A stretch of DNA of 64,000 nucleotides from Paracoccaceae bacterium (GCA_016778765.1 JADHOV010000006.1:1-64000), one strand, 5' to 3'. Shown: positions 53,789-62,743, counted from the first letter of the stretch. Numbers and translations are program-made. Notes: generated by a model from the letters alone, not told the origin.

Positions 53789-54805
53789 CTAATTTTCCAA
53801 AACGGGCTTGCTTTGCATTTTGCTTGCGGTTTCCCTTTGCGCGCGTTTGCACACCAGCGGCGGAAGGCCGCGATCTAAGAGCTGCAAGTCTTCCCAGACC
53901 ATTTCCCCCATATCTTCAAAACATTGCTGCAAGGCGCCGGCGCGATGCGCAGATTTCAAAAACCCCGGAAGCTGACGCACCGGATGATCTGCTGGCATCG
54001 GTTCAAGCGGCCATACATCGCTTGCGGCGGTGATATGACCCTTTTCAACCGCGTTGATCAGCGCAGGGAAATCAATCACCTCGGCGCGGCTGAGCAAAAC
54101 CAAACTGCTGCCTTGGGGCATGCGCGCGATAAGGTCGGCGTTTATAAAATGTTGGTTCTCAGTCGTGACCGCGGCCAACACAAAGATCATATCGGAGCTG
54201 TCGAATATATCTTCTAAAGAGCTGGGCGTGCCGATCCCCGATAAAAAAGAGTTGGGAAGCCAAGGATCGTATATTTTTATCTGTGGTTTAAAACCGGCCA
54301 AAATTGTCGCCAAAGCCTTGCCCAGATCTCCAAACCCGATCATGCCAATCCTGCTGTTGAACAACAGTTTTGCGAGCCGATTGCCCTCGAGCCCCCATTT
54401 TTCGGTGCCGTTCTCAAAGGCTTGATGCGCGGCGGTAATTTGTCGGCTGAGGTCCAGCGCAAGGCCAAGAGCCAATTCGGCAACGGGCTGCGCGAAAACC
54501 GCGCCCGTAGTGACAACATGAATGCCGCGCTCAAATAGCGTGTCATAGGGCATGTTATCCATCAAATTTGATTCAACGTTAAAAATGCATTTCAGCTGTT
54601 TCAGCTGCTCGAGCAAAAGATGGTCAAGCGGGGGTTGGCCGATGATATAATGGACCTGCGCGAGCACTTGCGGCGATAGGTTTGATATCTCATCTGCAGA
54701 AACCTCGATCACCTCATAGCTATCGCGCAGTTGTGCAAGGCGCTTTGCGGTAAAAATAAGCTCTAAAGACCGTGGATGCGGCGCGGAAAGGATGGTTGGT
54801 TTCAT
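53789..54805 (-). CDS. D-2-hydroxyacid dehydrogenase
   Basis: A 338-residue NAD(P)-dependent oxidoreductase of the D-isomer hydroxyacid family. The cofactor motif is GFGDLG (157-162). Catalytic Arg240 (SRAEV), Glu268 (PLEP) and His287 (SAHRAG) are in place. It converges with frcK (27 bases between stops). Substrate could be a hydroxypyruvate, glyoxylate or sugar-acid derivative; not determinable here. Confidence 0.87.
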   Translation of the reverse strand: MKPTILSAPHPRSLELIFTAKRLAQLRDSYEVIEVSADEISNLSPQVLAQVHYIIGQPPLDHLLLEQLKQLKCIFNVESNLMDNMPYDTLFERGIHVVTTGAVFAQPVAELALGLALDLSRQITAAHQAFENGTEKWGLEGNRLAKLLFNSRIGMIGFGDLGKALATILAGFKPQIKIYDPWLPNSFLSGIGTPSSLEDIFDSSDMIFVLAAVTTENQHFINADLIARMPQGSSLVLLSRAEVIDFPALINAVEKGHITAASDVWPLEPMPADHPVRQLPGFLKSAHRAGALQQCFEDMGEMVWEDLQLLDRGLPPLVCKRAQRETASKMQSKPVLEN

Positions 54806-55227
54806 ATCTGTTAAGGTCCATTTGCAAACGGCGGCTTCAAGATTGATAAGACCCTATATATTTAGAATAATCAAATGCTTATCTCTTAAGCCGAGTGATA
54901 AAAGGCCCAGTTTGATCTGCGGGTGCCAAAGGTTTTCGGGTTCTTTGTGAAATTACTTATACAGGCAGTATGGCAGGTAAAGCGGGTCGGCCCTGATGAT
55001 CTTACGGATCGGAACCTCGCACGTCTATCGCAACGCTCATTCTATCGCCGCAGGTGCTTATTGGGCCCACGCGCGTCAATCTGGCTGATACGAATTTATC
55101 GCGCGCTGTTCGCTAAAAACAAGTTGGCTTCAACGCGTTGGGCCTTGATTTTTGGTGCTGGAAAAGCCCAAGCAGCTATGTGTGGCAGTGGGTTTCACCG
55201 ATATCTTGCGATCTGCTCAGATTTGGC
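54806..55227. other. Gap, possible decayed coding sequence
   Basis: 422 bases with an open forward frame (54923-55255) whose translation is Arg-rich and resembles nothing I know. Another frame reads AVGFTDILRSAQIWLNQPV near 55180-55240, which looks protein-like but has no start. A decayed gene is possible but unproven. Confidence 0.4.
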
Positions 55228-56253
55228 TCAATCAGCCAGTTCCGGATGGCGATAGGCCTCTGGATAGGGCCTTGGCTGGCGGGGGCCAAGCGGGATAACG
55301 CCGTTCCATGACCGTCCGAAATAGCCTTGCAGGCAATGCATCAAAGATCCGCTTTCTGCCACTCCTGGCAGCGCGTAAACGCGGCAGAGCCATCGCCACA
55401 GATGCGGGTAATTGAATATTTTCGCACCATTCAGCTTCATGCGGAGATAATAGACGGGGTCGTGGCGATATAAGGTTGGGAATAGTCTTAAATCAGCTTC
55501 GGTAAACGCCTCACCGGTCAGATAGGCGCGGCCATCCTGCAACAGCGCATTTAACTCTTCCAGCATATTGAAATATTTATGAAAGGCTGCCTCATAGACC
55601 GATTGGTCAGAGGAAAAACCTGCCTTGTAGGCGCCATTATTGATCGCCTCGTAAATACGGCCATTCAGCGCGTCAATTTGGGATCTTAAGCCTTGATCAA
55701 CAGGGTAGAGATCGATGCGCTCTTCATGGGCAAGGCCACTGCCCAGCGCGGCTGCGTTCTGGTTCATCATTCTTACAATCTCTGCGCTCTCGTTGGAAAC
55801 GATGCTTTGGCTGTGCTTGTCATAAAGCACGGGCACAGAGCGCTCTTGTGATCCTTCTTTGGCATAGATATTTTTAAGGAGCCGAAAGTTTTGCCCGGTC
55901 GCGGTTTCCTGCGTACACTCTTGTAGCGTAGCTTGGCTGATTGCGGCAATCCGCTCTGGCGCGAATTGCCAGTGGTTTGGCCCCTCGGGATCAGCTTCAT
56001 CGGTGCGGTTTGGAAAAGCCACGTCAAGCGTGATGCTATGCTGCAGCCCTAAAAGACTGCGCGCCAAAGTCACGCGATGGCTCCAGGGGCAATTCAACGC
56101 CACGTAAAGATGATAGCGGTGCGCTTCAGCAGGAAAGGCGGTACTGCCCAGCGCGCTTCGGAACCGGCTGACACCGCGCACAAATTCCCCCTTGGCGCGC
56201 CGTGCAGCGGCATCGGTTTGGGATTCTTCAACAGAGCGGTCCGGATTTTGCAT
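55228..56253 (-). CDS. Glutathionyl-hydroquinone reductase (YqjG/ECM4-type GST)
   Basis: A 341-residue xi-class glutathione transferase. The catalytic cysteine is in YVALNCPWSHRVTLAR (Cys55 from ATG 56253), followed by DVAFPNRTDEADPEG-type segment and VPVLYDKHSQSIVSNESAEIVRM. C-terminal LRLFPTLYRHDPVYYLRMK is typical. It removes glutathione from glutathionyl-hydroquinones or quinones. The first two codons before ATG 56253 give an alternative start at 56259. It lies 50 bases downstream of the globin-like gene on the same strand, so the two are likely co-transcribed. Confidence 0.9.
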   Translation of the reverse strand: MQNPDRSVEESQTDAAARRAKGEFVRGVSRFRSALGSTAFPAEAHRYHLYVALNCPWSHRVTLARSLLGLQHSITLDVAFPNRTDEADPEGPNHWQFAPERIAAISQATLQECTQETATGQNFRLLKNIYAKEGSQERSVPVLYDKHSQSIVSNESAEIVRMMNQNAAALGSGLAHEERIDLYPVDQGLRSQIDALNGRIYEAINNGAYKAGFSSDQSVYEAAFHKYFNMLEELNALLQDGRAYLTGEAFTEADLRLFPTLYRHDPVYYLRMKLNGAKIFNYPHLWRWLCRVYALPGVAESGSLMHCLQGYFGRSWNGVIPLGPRQPRPYPEAYRHPELAD

Positions 56254-56303
56254 GTGCATTTATAGATCCTTTTTATACGGTCACGCCGTCACGCGGCGCG
56301 GCG

Positions 56304-57044
56304 TTAAAGGCTTTGGGCTTTCTTGATCAATGCCTGTCTTTCTTGGCTGCTGCTCAATTCGACCCCCCGCGCCAACAGCCCCTCTTTCAGATCAGCATCA
56401 GACAAGGCTTCAATTGCGGCATCCGTCATATTCATAAAATTTATTTTTCGCCTAACTGCTGGGTTTGTCGGGCCAAAGAGATGGCTGGTCTGAAAACCAA
56501 ATTCAGCCGCATATTTAGACATAAAATATTGCAAGAATGTGTTGATACTCGGGCGAATGCGTGGGTCATGATTTATCTGCGCATCGCAGGCCTGCAATGT
56601 TTCAATCATCAGTTTTGTCCAGCGCGCTGCGCCCTCATTGGTCATCAGCTGGAACGCATTATGTTGATGATGAAAGTTGAGCCTGAACTCAGCCCCGTGA
56701 TAATGAAAGCCGCCGCCCATCACATCAATCCACATTGCCGATTGGGTTCTGACATGATGGGCCGCGTCGCCAACACGGGCGAAAACATCGCGAAACCAAG
56801 CCTCATCTTCATAGACGCGGTGGTAAAAATCATGGACGATGCGCAGAATACGCTTTTGCCCCATAACGGAAAATAATTGCCAAAATTGGATCGGTTTTGA
56901 ACGGTCTTCTGCGGCAACCAAGGAAATAATCTGCGGCATACGATGGGCTTGCGCGGGAAGCGTGTTTTGCGTGATGGCATAAGCGATATAGCCGCGCTGT
57001 ATCGTTTCAGTCATGTAACCGGCGCTTGGGGAATAGTACGTCAT
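56304..57044 (-). CDS. Truncated-hemoglobin-like protein with C-terminal extension
   Basis: A 246-residue protein whose middle (about 60-170) resembles a bacterial group-II-type globin: FYHRVYEDEAWFRDVFARVGD, MWIDVMGGG, and FHHQHNAFQLMTNEGAARW with candidate proximal histidines, followed by a helix. N-terminal 50 residues and a C-terminal 50-residue helical tail (TDAAIEALSDADLKEGLLARG) are extra. If it binds haem, it would handle O2, NO or quinone-derived radicals. Several in-frame ATGs exist (57044, 57014, 56939), and the first is kept. Which His binds haem is not certain. Confidence 0.68.
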   Translation of the reverse strand: MTYYSPSAGYMTETIQRGYIAYAITQNTLPAQAHRMPQIISLVAAEDRSKPIQFWQLFSVMGQKRILRIVHDFYHRVYEDEAWFRDVFARVGDAAHHVRTQSAMWIDVMGGGFHYHGAEFRLNFHHQHNAFQLMTNEGAARWTKLMIETLQACDAQINHDPRIRPSINTFLQYFMSKYAAEFGFQTSHLFGPTNPAVRRKINFMNMTDAAIEALSDADLKEGLLARGVELSSSQERQALIKKAQSL

Positions 57045-57211
57045 TGGGGTGTTTCTGTCTTTCTAGGGCCAGCAGTAATCATAAAAGTAATTTTTTCAGT
57101 AGATTAGCCGATTTCGTTCGAAATTTTAGAACCTGTAGGGCTAAATATTGTCCGATCCGTTTTTTGTATCAATGGCAATATAAACTGGCAAGTTGTGCCA
57201 AATCTGCCATG

Positions 57212-57226
57212 TTCTTACATTAAGAA
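57212..57226. promoter_or_regulatory. Perfect palindrome upstream of the LysR gene
   Basis: TTCTTA-CAT-TAAGAA is a perfect 15-base palindrome lying 46 bases before the LysR start and about 168 bases before the divergent globin-like gene. It suits a LysR dimer-binding site controlling one or both genes. Confidence 0.6.
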
Positions 57227-57271
57227 TAAGGTGTTAAAAAACGGGCAGGGTGGTCTAAAAAGGAGAACAAA

Positions 57272-58156
57272 ATGGGGCAAATGGAAGATTTGCGTCTGTT
57301 CACGGTGATTGTTGAAAATCACAGCATTTCAAAAGCAGCGGATCGGCTCAATATTGCAAAATCAGCGGTCAGCCGGCGATTACACCTTTTGGAAGACCGC
57401 TATTCAGCAAAGTTGATTGATCGTGCACCGGGGCGCTGGAACGTGACTGAAACGGGCCGCGAATTATACCAGAGGGCTTTGCGAGCGGTTCATGATTTTG
57501 AAGAAATCGAAACTGATTTCAGCAGCACGCATGCGGCTATATCTGGGCCGCTTTCGGTATCTTTGCCGCGGGAATTCGGGATCTCTTTTCTGAAAGAAGC
57601 TTTGATGGGCTTCATAGAGAAATATCCTGAAATTCAATTGACGGTCGATTTTGACGATCAACTGGTTGACCTTGAACGGGATAATTATGATTTTGCCATT
57701 CGTATCACACCCCAATTGAACCAAGCCCTTGTTGCCGAAAAAATTGGAATTATGCGGCATCATATTTGTGCTTCGGCTGCGTATTTGGCCAAATGGGGCA
57801 AGCCAAATAATCTGCAGGAATTGCAAGAGCATCAGCTGCTTCATTTTGGCGCGGCTAAGCGCGGAAGATGGCCATTGATTTCTACGGCCACGCGCAAAAC
57901 CTATCCGATTGAGTTTACACCAGCGTTGAACAGCAATAGCGGAGATTTTTTGCTGCATGTGGCGCTTCAAGGCCAAGGCATCGCCAATTTGCCCGATTTC
58001 ATCTTGAAAGATAATTTGAAGACGGGCGCGCTTGTTCCGATTTTGCCCGCGTTTAGTATGCCAGAATTTTTTATCTATCTGATCCGTTCAGACAAGCGAC
58101 GGATGAACCGGCGCATGCGTTTATTTGCGCAGGAGATGACATTGGCCTGCCTTTGA
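57272..58156 (+). CDS. LysR-family transcriptional regulator
   Basis: A 294-residue LysR protein. The N-terminal HTH (LRLFTVIVENHSISKAADRLNIAKSAVSRRLHLLEDRY) is typical and the co-inducer domain follows. AAGGAG precedes ATG 57272. It is divergent from the globin/GST genes and probably controls them in response to a quinone or aromatic ligand; this rests on position only. Confidence 0.93.
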   Translation: MGQMEDLRLFTVIVENHSISKAADRLNIAKSAVSRRLHLLEDRYSAKLIDRAPGRWNVTETGRELYQRALRAVHDFEEIETDFSSTHAAISGPLSVSLPREFGISFLKEALMGFIEKYPEIQLTVDFDDQLVDLERDNYDFAIRITPQLNQALVAEKIGIMRHHICASAAYLAKWGKPNNLQELQEHQLLHFGAAKRGRWPLISTATRKTYPIEFTPALNSNSGDFLLHVALQGQGIANLPDFILKDNLKTGALVPILPAFSMPEFFIYLIRSDKRRMNRRMRLFAQEMTLACL

Positions 58157-58358
58157 TCACTCTGGCATTTGGAAGCGCGCTTTGAAAGATGCGTTAAAAG
58201 ATCTATGATCTGCGCCTTTGATGACAATCTGTATGTCTTGCAGCTTTGCTGATCCAGATGCCTCACCCTTAAATTCATTCAAAATGAACCGATATGTACC
58301 GTCTGAGGGCGAGCGTTATTTACCGGCGTCTCAGGTCAAACATCTGCCAGCCGGCGCG

Positions 58359-59051
58359 TCAGTTGATCACAATATTATTTTTGGAAACTTTAATCTGGTA
58401 GCCTTTGCCCGGAATATTTTGAATGAGATGCTGCGCGACAATCTGATTTCCGATATTATCGCGCAGCCTTTTGATCCGCATCACGCCAGCGGCATCCTCA
58501 CAATTGGCGGCATTTTTTCCCGAAACCAAAGTTTCAACATCTAAGCCGGATAGAAAATCACCGTCTAATGTCGCTTCTAAAAGCACGCTTAACGTTTCCA
58601 TGCTGCCTTTGGTTAAGTGCAGCCAATCGCCATTTATTTTTACCGAATTTTCGGCTCGGCTCAGCTCGATCCCATTCACCTGCAGTGCGCTGTTTGTCAG
58701 CGCGACAAATTGCTGCCGGAGATGTATGTTGGACATCAAAGAGCCAAAACTGATCACCATCATAGAAATTGTGATGATAACCAGCGTGAAGATAATGCTT
58801 GAATAGAGGCTGATCGAACTTTCAAAAAGGCTGCCCGATGAGGCTAAAACTTCCAGCAGTTTGATTTCTGTTTGGGTTGAAAAATCATTTTCCAAAAACA
58901 CCTTTTCAATATTGTCATTGAAAACGCGTGGATCTGGTACTGACCATAGTATCAAGGCCAAAGCGCTGATTATCAAAAGCAATATAATCGCGGCGACCCA
59001 AAGGATAAGGGTTTGCGGCTTAATATTTAAGAAAGAACTCACCCAAATCAT
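58359..59051 (-). CDS. Membrane protein with C-terminal OmpR-like winged-helix domain
   Basis: A 230-residue protein with an unusual layout. Two membrane helices at about 14-37 (TLILWVAAIILLLIISALALILW) and 82-104 (LYSSIIFTLVIITISMMVISFGS) flank a 44-residue loop, probably periplasmic. Residues about 132-222 resemble an OmpR/ToxR DNA-binding domain without a receiver: a strand pair VKINGDWLHLTKGSMETLSVLL, recognition-helix-like MRIKRLRDNIG and the wing IQNIPGKGYQIKV. ToxR and CadC have the winged helix first and one helix after; here the order is reversed with the domain still cytoplasmic. The gene begins inside the upstream secreted-protein gene (32-base overlap). I infer a one-component membrane sensor. 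Confidence 0.75.
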   Translation of the reverse strand: MIWVSSFLNIKPQTLILWVAAIILLLIISALALILWSVPDPRVFNDNIEKVFLENDFSTQTEIKLLEVLASSGSLFESSISLYSSIIFTLVIITISMMVISFGSLMSNIHLRQQFVALTNSALQVNGIELSRAENSVKINGDWLHLTKGSMETLSVLLEATLDGDFLSGLDVETLVSGKNAANCEDAAGVMRIKRLRDNIGNQIVAQHLIQNIPGKGYQIKVSKNNIVIN

Positions 59052-59313
59052 TTTTGAACTTCACTCCATCAATTTCAGGATATTGTTTGACTATCTGTAT
59101 CAATTTCCAACCGTTTTGCGCTAGCCTGTTTGACAGCTGCGCCTTATGCGGCCCTGAGCTACAGGTATCATTAATTTTTATCATCCCCAAATGAAGTTGG
59201 AGCGGGGGGGTTTTTTTGGCTTTATATAGGTAATAGCATTCGCCTGACGCAAGCGCTGCGGATCCGCTTATACAGATCCAAAAAGCCAAAGCTGAGATAA
59301 TCATTTTGGTCAT
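59020..59313 (-). CDS. Small secreted protein upstream of the membrane winged-helix gene, unknown function
   Basis: A 97-residue protein from ATG 59313, where AAGGA lies 8 bases upstream; two further ATGs lie close by. The N-terminus is a signal peptide (MIISALAFWICISGSAALAS). The mature part has two cysteines (GECYYLYK and NDTCSSGP) that could form a disulfide, and ends GVKFKNDLGEFFLKY. I recognise no family. The 32-base overlap with the membrane regulator gene suggests coupled translation and a shared pathway. Confidence 0.75.
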   Translation of the reverse strand: MTKMIISALAFWICISGSAALASGECYYLYKAKKTPPLQLHLGMIKINDTCSSGPHKAQLSNRLAQNGWKLIQIVKQYPEIDGVKFKNDLGEFFLKY

Positions 59314-59450
59314 AGCAAACATCCTTAGCGTGTAGGGCCTGCTAAAGTTGGCCAAATTCCTCGCGTTATTCAATAACAAATGGTGGTTTTTGGATAACAT
59401 GATCTTTTATTGTTTTCTGTCATCAATCGGAAACAAGATTGGAGATTACG

Positions 59451-59954
59451 ATGAAAAATATATTGGGTGCGGCCCTGCTTGCAACGTTAAGTCCGGCGTT
59501 TTTGAGCGCTGAAAGCTATGCAACGGTTATTAAGATCAAGCCGAATTACCAGATAAAAACAATATCTGAGCCGCAGCGCCGCTGTCAGAATATAGAGGTG
59601 CCAATCTATGGAACCTCGCAAACCAGAGGTGCCAGCTCAAGCGATGTTTTGGGTGGTATGATTATCGGCGGTCTTCTGGGTGGAACCGTTTCTGGAAAAG
59701 ACAGGGGCGCTGCAGCCGGCGCCGTGATCGGGGGCCTGATGGCGGCAGATCAGGGTCAGCAGACAAAGCGGGTTATCGTGGGGTATAGGTCAGAGCAGCA
59801 ATGTAATCTGGTTCAGGTTAATACTGAGCAGTCGCATATAAAAAACTACCGCATTACCTATGAGTGGAACGGTATTCGCGGCAAAAGCTATACCTACAAC
59901 AACTATCGTATTGGTGATCAAATTCCAATCAATGTGAGTATCAGTGCAAAGTGA
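59451..59954 (+). CDS. Glycine-zipper envelope protein (17-kDa-antigen-like)
   Basis: A 167-residue exported protein with signal peptide (ILGAALLATLSPAFLSAES) and a glycine-zipper membrane hairpin (LGGMIIGGLLGGTVSGKDRGAAAGAVIGGLMAAD), like Rickettsia 17-kDa antigens and SlyB-type proteins. GGAGA precedes ATG 59451. It faces the secreted-protein gene across a 137-base region. It likely sits in the outer membrane; three cysteines (RRCQN, QQCNLV and signal-peptide-near) are not lipobox-like. Confidence 0.85.
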   Translation: MKNILGAALLATLSPAFLSAESYATVIKIKPNYQIKTISEPQRRCQNIEVPIYGTSQTRGASSSDVLGGMIIGGLLGGTVSGKDRGAAAGAVIGGLMAADQGQQTKRVIVGYRSEQQCNLVQVNTEQSHIKNYRITYEWNGIRGKSYTYNNYRIGDQIPINVSISAK

Positions 59955-60211
59955 GGGGGGGTATTGTTGGTAAAAACGCCTTATTGAAAATCCTGTAAAT
60001 TTTATGAAGGGGTTTCTGGCACCTACATTGAATTGAGGCGCCTAGCGCCAAGCTGCAAGCGCGCTACAGGTCATAGAACATGGAAAAGCGTGGGGCGTCT
60101 CGGCACCCCGCGCTTGTTCTTGGGCATGAGGGTCAGAAGAGGGATTAGATCTTTGAAACTCCCTACTTAGATTTTCGTTTTTGCGCTATCAAAGCGTTTG
60201 GAGGATGCTTT

Positions 60212-60397
60212 ATGAACCCTGTGTCTCAAAACACCACATCGCAGTTGGCCGCTGCGTTAAAAGAGGCTCAGCGCTTAGATCGCTTTGAATAAAAAGGCAA
60301 AAAGAAAGTCTCGCCAGTGCCCGATATCGCAAAAGCTATCGTGGTTTCCATAAGCGCAGATGCCAAACAGCGCCTGCGGGATGATACACTCAAATAA
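60212..60397 (+). pseudogene. 61-codon small gene split by an ochre codon
   Basis: GAGGA then ATG 60212 opens a frame (MNPVSQNTTSQLAAALKEAQ) that meets TAA at 60290-60292 after 26 codons. The same frame continues for another 34 codons (KKVSPVPDIAKAIVVSISAD) to TAA 60395-60397. The joined sequence reads as one small protein interrupted by a nonsense codon. No family was recognised. The surrounding gap (59955-60508) holds nothing else I can name. Confidence 0.5.
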
Positions 60398-60508
60398 GCC
60401 AGTTCTCGGCCTCAAGGCGGCGCATATGAAAAGGGGATGATTGCCTGCCCATATGCCAGCCGCCGGATTTGGATGAACCTTCCTCTGCCGGTAAGCCGCC
60501 CATTTTTT

Positions 60509-61135
60509 TTATTTGAGCGTTGCCATCATCCAAGCGCGGTCAAGCGTTCCCAGCTGCGAGGCTTTGACAAGCATGTCCTGAAACTCTTTTGACACGCCCA
60601 CCTCATCCACCGCTTTTCCAAGCGCCGTGATATCGCGCCCTGAATAAACGATATAAAACCGTTGCATATCTGCAGCGATAACGGGGGCCCACATGGTGAC
60701 GTTGACGCTATGGCCGCTGAGCATTTTTTGAGCTTCGGGCAGCAGTGCAACCGCGCCCGCGATGTTTTCGCGCGGCAGCACATATTCGCGCACCATGGAT
60801 GCTTCATTTTCATCCGCGCCATCTTCGCCCGCAATCCGTCTAAATAATTCTGGGCCAACAACCTCCGCAGAGGGCGATAATTCGCGTTCGAGCATCAATT
60901 TGGCCCAAGCCGGATCACTCATCAGATTTTGGCCCACAGTCATGCTGTGCTCCATCGAGTCAAAGGCGGTGTGCAACAGCAGCGTTCCGGGGCTATAATA
61001 CCCACCCAACACTTGCTGCGTCCAAGCTGCCAAAGCGCCATTGCGCATCATAATGCCGGCTGCATTGCGCAGGCGATCGGTTGCAATTTCGAGTTTGCCG
61101 GTGAATGGCGTGCTTATTCTTCTTGATAAAAACAT
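60509..61135 (-). CDS. Conserved-looking protein of unknown function
   Basis: A 208-residue soluble protein; GGGAGG is 5 bases before ATG 61135, which fixes the start. It has no signal peptide or membrane helix. RRISTPFTGKLEIATDRLR at the N-terminus and MQRFYIVYSGRDITALGK near the C-terminus suggest two related alpha/beta halves, as in dimeric ferredoxin-like (NIPSNAP/EthD-type) folds, but this is weak. It is divergent from the FAD oxidoreductase at 61451. Confidence 0.75.
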   Translation of the reverse strand: MFLSRRISTPFTGKLEIATDRLRNAAGIMMRNGALAAWTQQVLGGYYSPGTLLLHTAFDSMEHSMTVGQNLMSDPAWAKLMLERELSPSAEVVGPELFRRIAGEDGADENEASMVREYVLPRENIAGAVALLPEAQKMLSGHSVNVTMWAPVIAADMQRFYIVYSGRDITALGKAVDEVGVSKEFQDMLVKASQLGTLDRAWMMATLK

Positions 61136-61450
61136 TGTTCCCTCCCGAATAGATCTGCCCAAATAAGGTAAATGTAGATGCCTGCATTTGGCTATATAAA
61201 TATGAATTTGAGATATATTTTTTCAGATCAGCTTCTTTTTGCGCAGATATATGCCTAAAAAATGAGCTTATTCATTTGCGCGGAGTGTGCATAATTTAGA
61301 ACTTTTTTTGGTTTTATTTGATTGATCGCGGGCAGCCCTCTGCCATTGGGATTTTGCGCTGCGCTGTTCACACATGGTTTCGGTGCCGCGGTTTTGCTTG
61401 ACTTTCGCCTCCTATCATTTTGGTGTGTTTTCAGCGCGGCGAGGCATAGT
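61136..61450. other. Divergent promoter region
   Basis: 315 bases between the unknown protein and the FAD oxidoreductase, AT-rich near 61190-61320. The forward frame is open from 61322, but the oxidoreductase homology begins only at ATG 61451. No clear operator was identified. Confidence 0.5.
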
Positions 61451-62743
61451 ATGAAATACAGTCCGTTTTGGTGGGAAATTGAGCAGGGGCTTGCGCAGGC
61501 GGCTGGCGAGGTAAATCTGCCATTAGAGGCTGATTATGTGATTGTGGGCGCGGGCTATACAGGGCTGTCTGCTGCCCTAACGATTTCTCGGCAGGGGCAT
61601 TCAGTGCTCGTGCTGGACAGTGGTGTGCCTGGCTTTGCGGCGTCAACGCGCAATGGTGGGATTTGCAGTGGTCAAATCAGGCTGTCGCATAGCGCATTGA
61701 GCGCAAAATGCGGAATTGATTATGCCGATGTGGTTTATGCCGAAGGTATCGAAGCCCGTCTTGATCTTGCCAAATTTTGCGCCGAAGAACAAATTGAATG
61801 CGATCTGCAGATGACGGGTCGCTTTACCGGCGCGATGAGTCCAAAAGATTATGAAACTCAGTGCCGCGAAGCGGATAGGCTGAACACAATAGATGGCCAT
61901 AAGGCGTTTATGGTGCCAAAGTCTTACCAGCAGAGTGAAATTAAAACGGATCTGTTTTTTGGCGGCATGGTGCGCGAAGAAATTGGCGGATTTCATCCCG
62001 GTAAATTTTTTGCAGGCCTTTTGAAAACTGCGCAAGCTGCGGGGGCAGTCATTCACGCACAAACCTGCGTTGAAGAAATTATCGGCACGTCTTCAAGCAA
62101 GAAAACTGTGGTGACGAATAGGGGCAGCGTTTTAGCCGGAAAGGTGATTATTGCCACCAACGCTTATACGGGCACCAAATATCAGTTTGGTAAATTTCTG
62201 CGTCGCCGTCTTGTGCCTGCGCAAAGCTGTATTATCGTCACAGAAGCGCTGGGCACGGAAACGGTGAAAGACCTGATGCCAAAATTGCGAATGTATGGAA
62301 ATACGGCGAAATTATACAGTTATTTCAGGCCCACGCCCGCGCGCGATCGTATTCTTTTAGGGTCGCGTAGTTTTGATAGGCACAGGCCCAGCGCACGGTC
62401 AGTGGCGTATCTGCACCAGAAGCTGGCGCAAATTTTTCCAGAGCTTTCAGGCTGTTCTATCGCGTATTGCTGGCTTGGAAATGTAGGGTTTACGCGCGCC
62501 CAAATACCCACGCTGTTTGAAAATGACGGTATTTTTTATGCGGCCGGCTATGCTGGGTCTGGAACGGTTTGGGCGCGTTGGCTGGGGAAAAAAATTGCTG
62601 AAACCGCGATGGGTACGGGCAACCAACCCAGCGCATTTTGGGGCCCACCCCCGCCGCGGATCCCTTTTTATGATGGCAATCCTTGGTTTTTACCCGCCGT
62701 GCATCGGTATTTTGGTTTCAAAGATTGGATCAAGCGCAGGTAA
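61451..62743 (+). CDS. FAD-dependent amine/amino-acid oxidoreductase (DAO family, PuuB-like)
   Basis: A 430-residue DAO-family protein. The FAD-binding DYVIVGAGYTGLSAALTIS (about residues 27-45) and STRNGGICSGQIRLS, and the C-terminal GYAGSGTVWARWLGKKIAE fit gamma-glutamylputrescine oxidase-like enzymes, which oxidise secondary or primary amines with O2 or other acceptors. ATG 61451 is chosen over upstream codons because it begins just before the FAD motif. It ends PSAFWGPPPPRIPFYDGNPW, typical of the family. Natural substrate unknown. Confidence 0.87.
   Translation: MKYSPFWWEIEQGLAQAAGEVNLPLEADYVIVGAGYTGLSAALTISRQGHSVLVLDSGVPGFAASTRNGGICSGQIRLSHSALSAKCGIDYADVVYAEGIEARLDLAKFCAEEQIECDLQMTGRFTGAMSPKDYETQCREADRLNTIDGHKAFMVPKSYQQSEIKTDLFFGGMVREEIGGFHPGKFFAGLLKTAQAAGAVIHAQTCVEEIIGTSSSKKTVVTNRGSVLAGKVIIATNAYTGTKYQFGKFLRRRLVPAQSCIIVTEALGTETVKDLMPKLRMYGNTAKLYSYFRPTPARDRILLGSRSFDRHRPSARSVAYLHQKLAQIFPELSGCSIAYCWLGNVGFTRAQIPTLFENDGIFYAAGYAGSGTVWARWLGKKIAETAMGTGNQPSAFWGPPPPRIPFYDGNPWFLPAVHRYFGFKDWIKRR

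Noticed and set aside
54923..55255. 110-codon forward frame in the gap before the GST gene
   Set aside because: Arg-rich translation without recognisable motif or ribosome site, running into the GST gene on the other strand.
58218..58544. 108-codon forward frame after the LysR gene
   Set aside because: Mostly antisense to the membrane winged-helix gene; no family resemblance.
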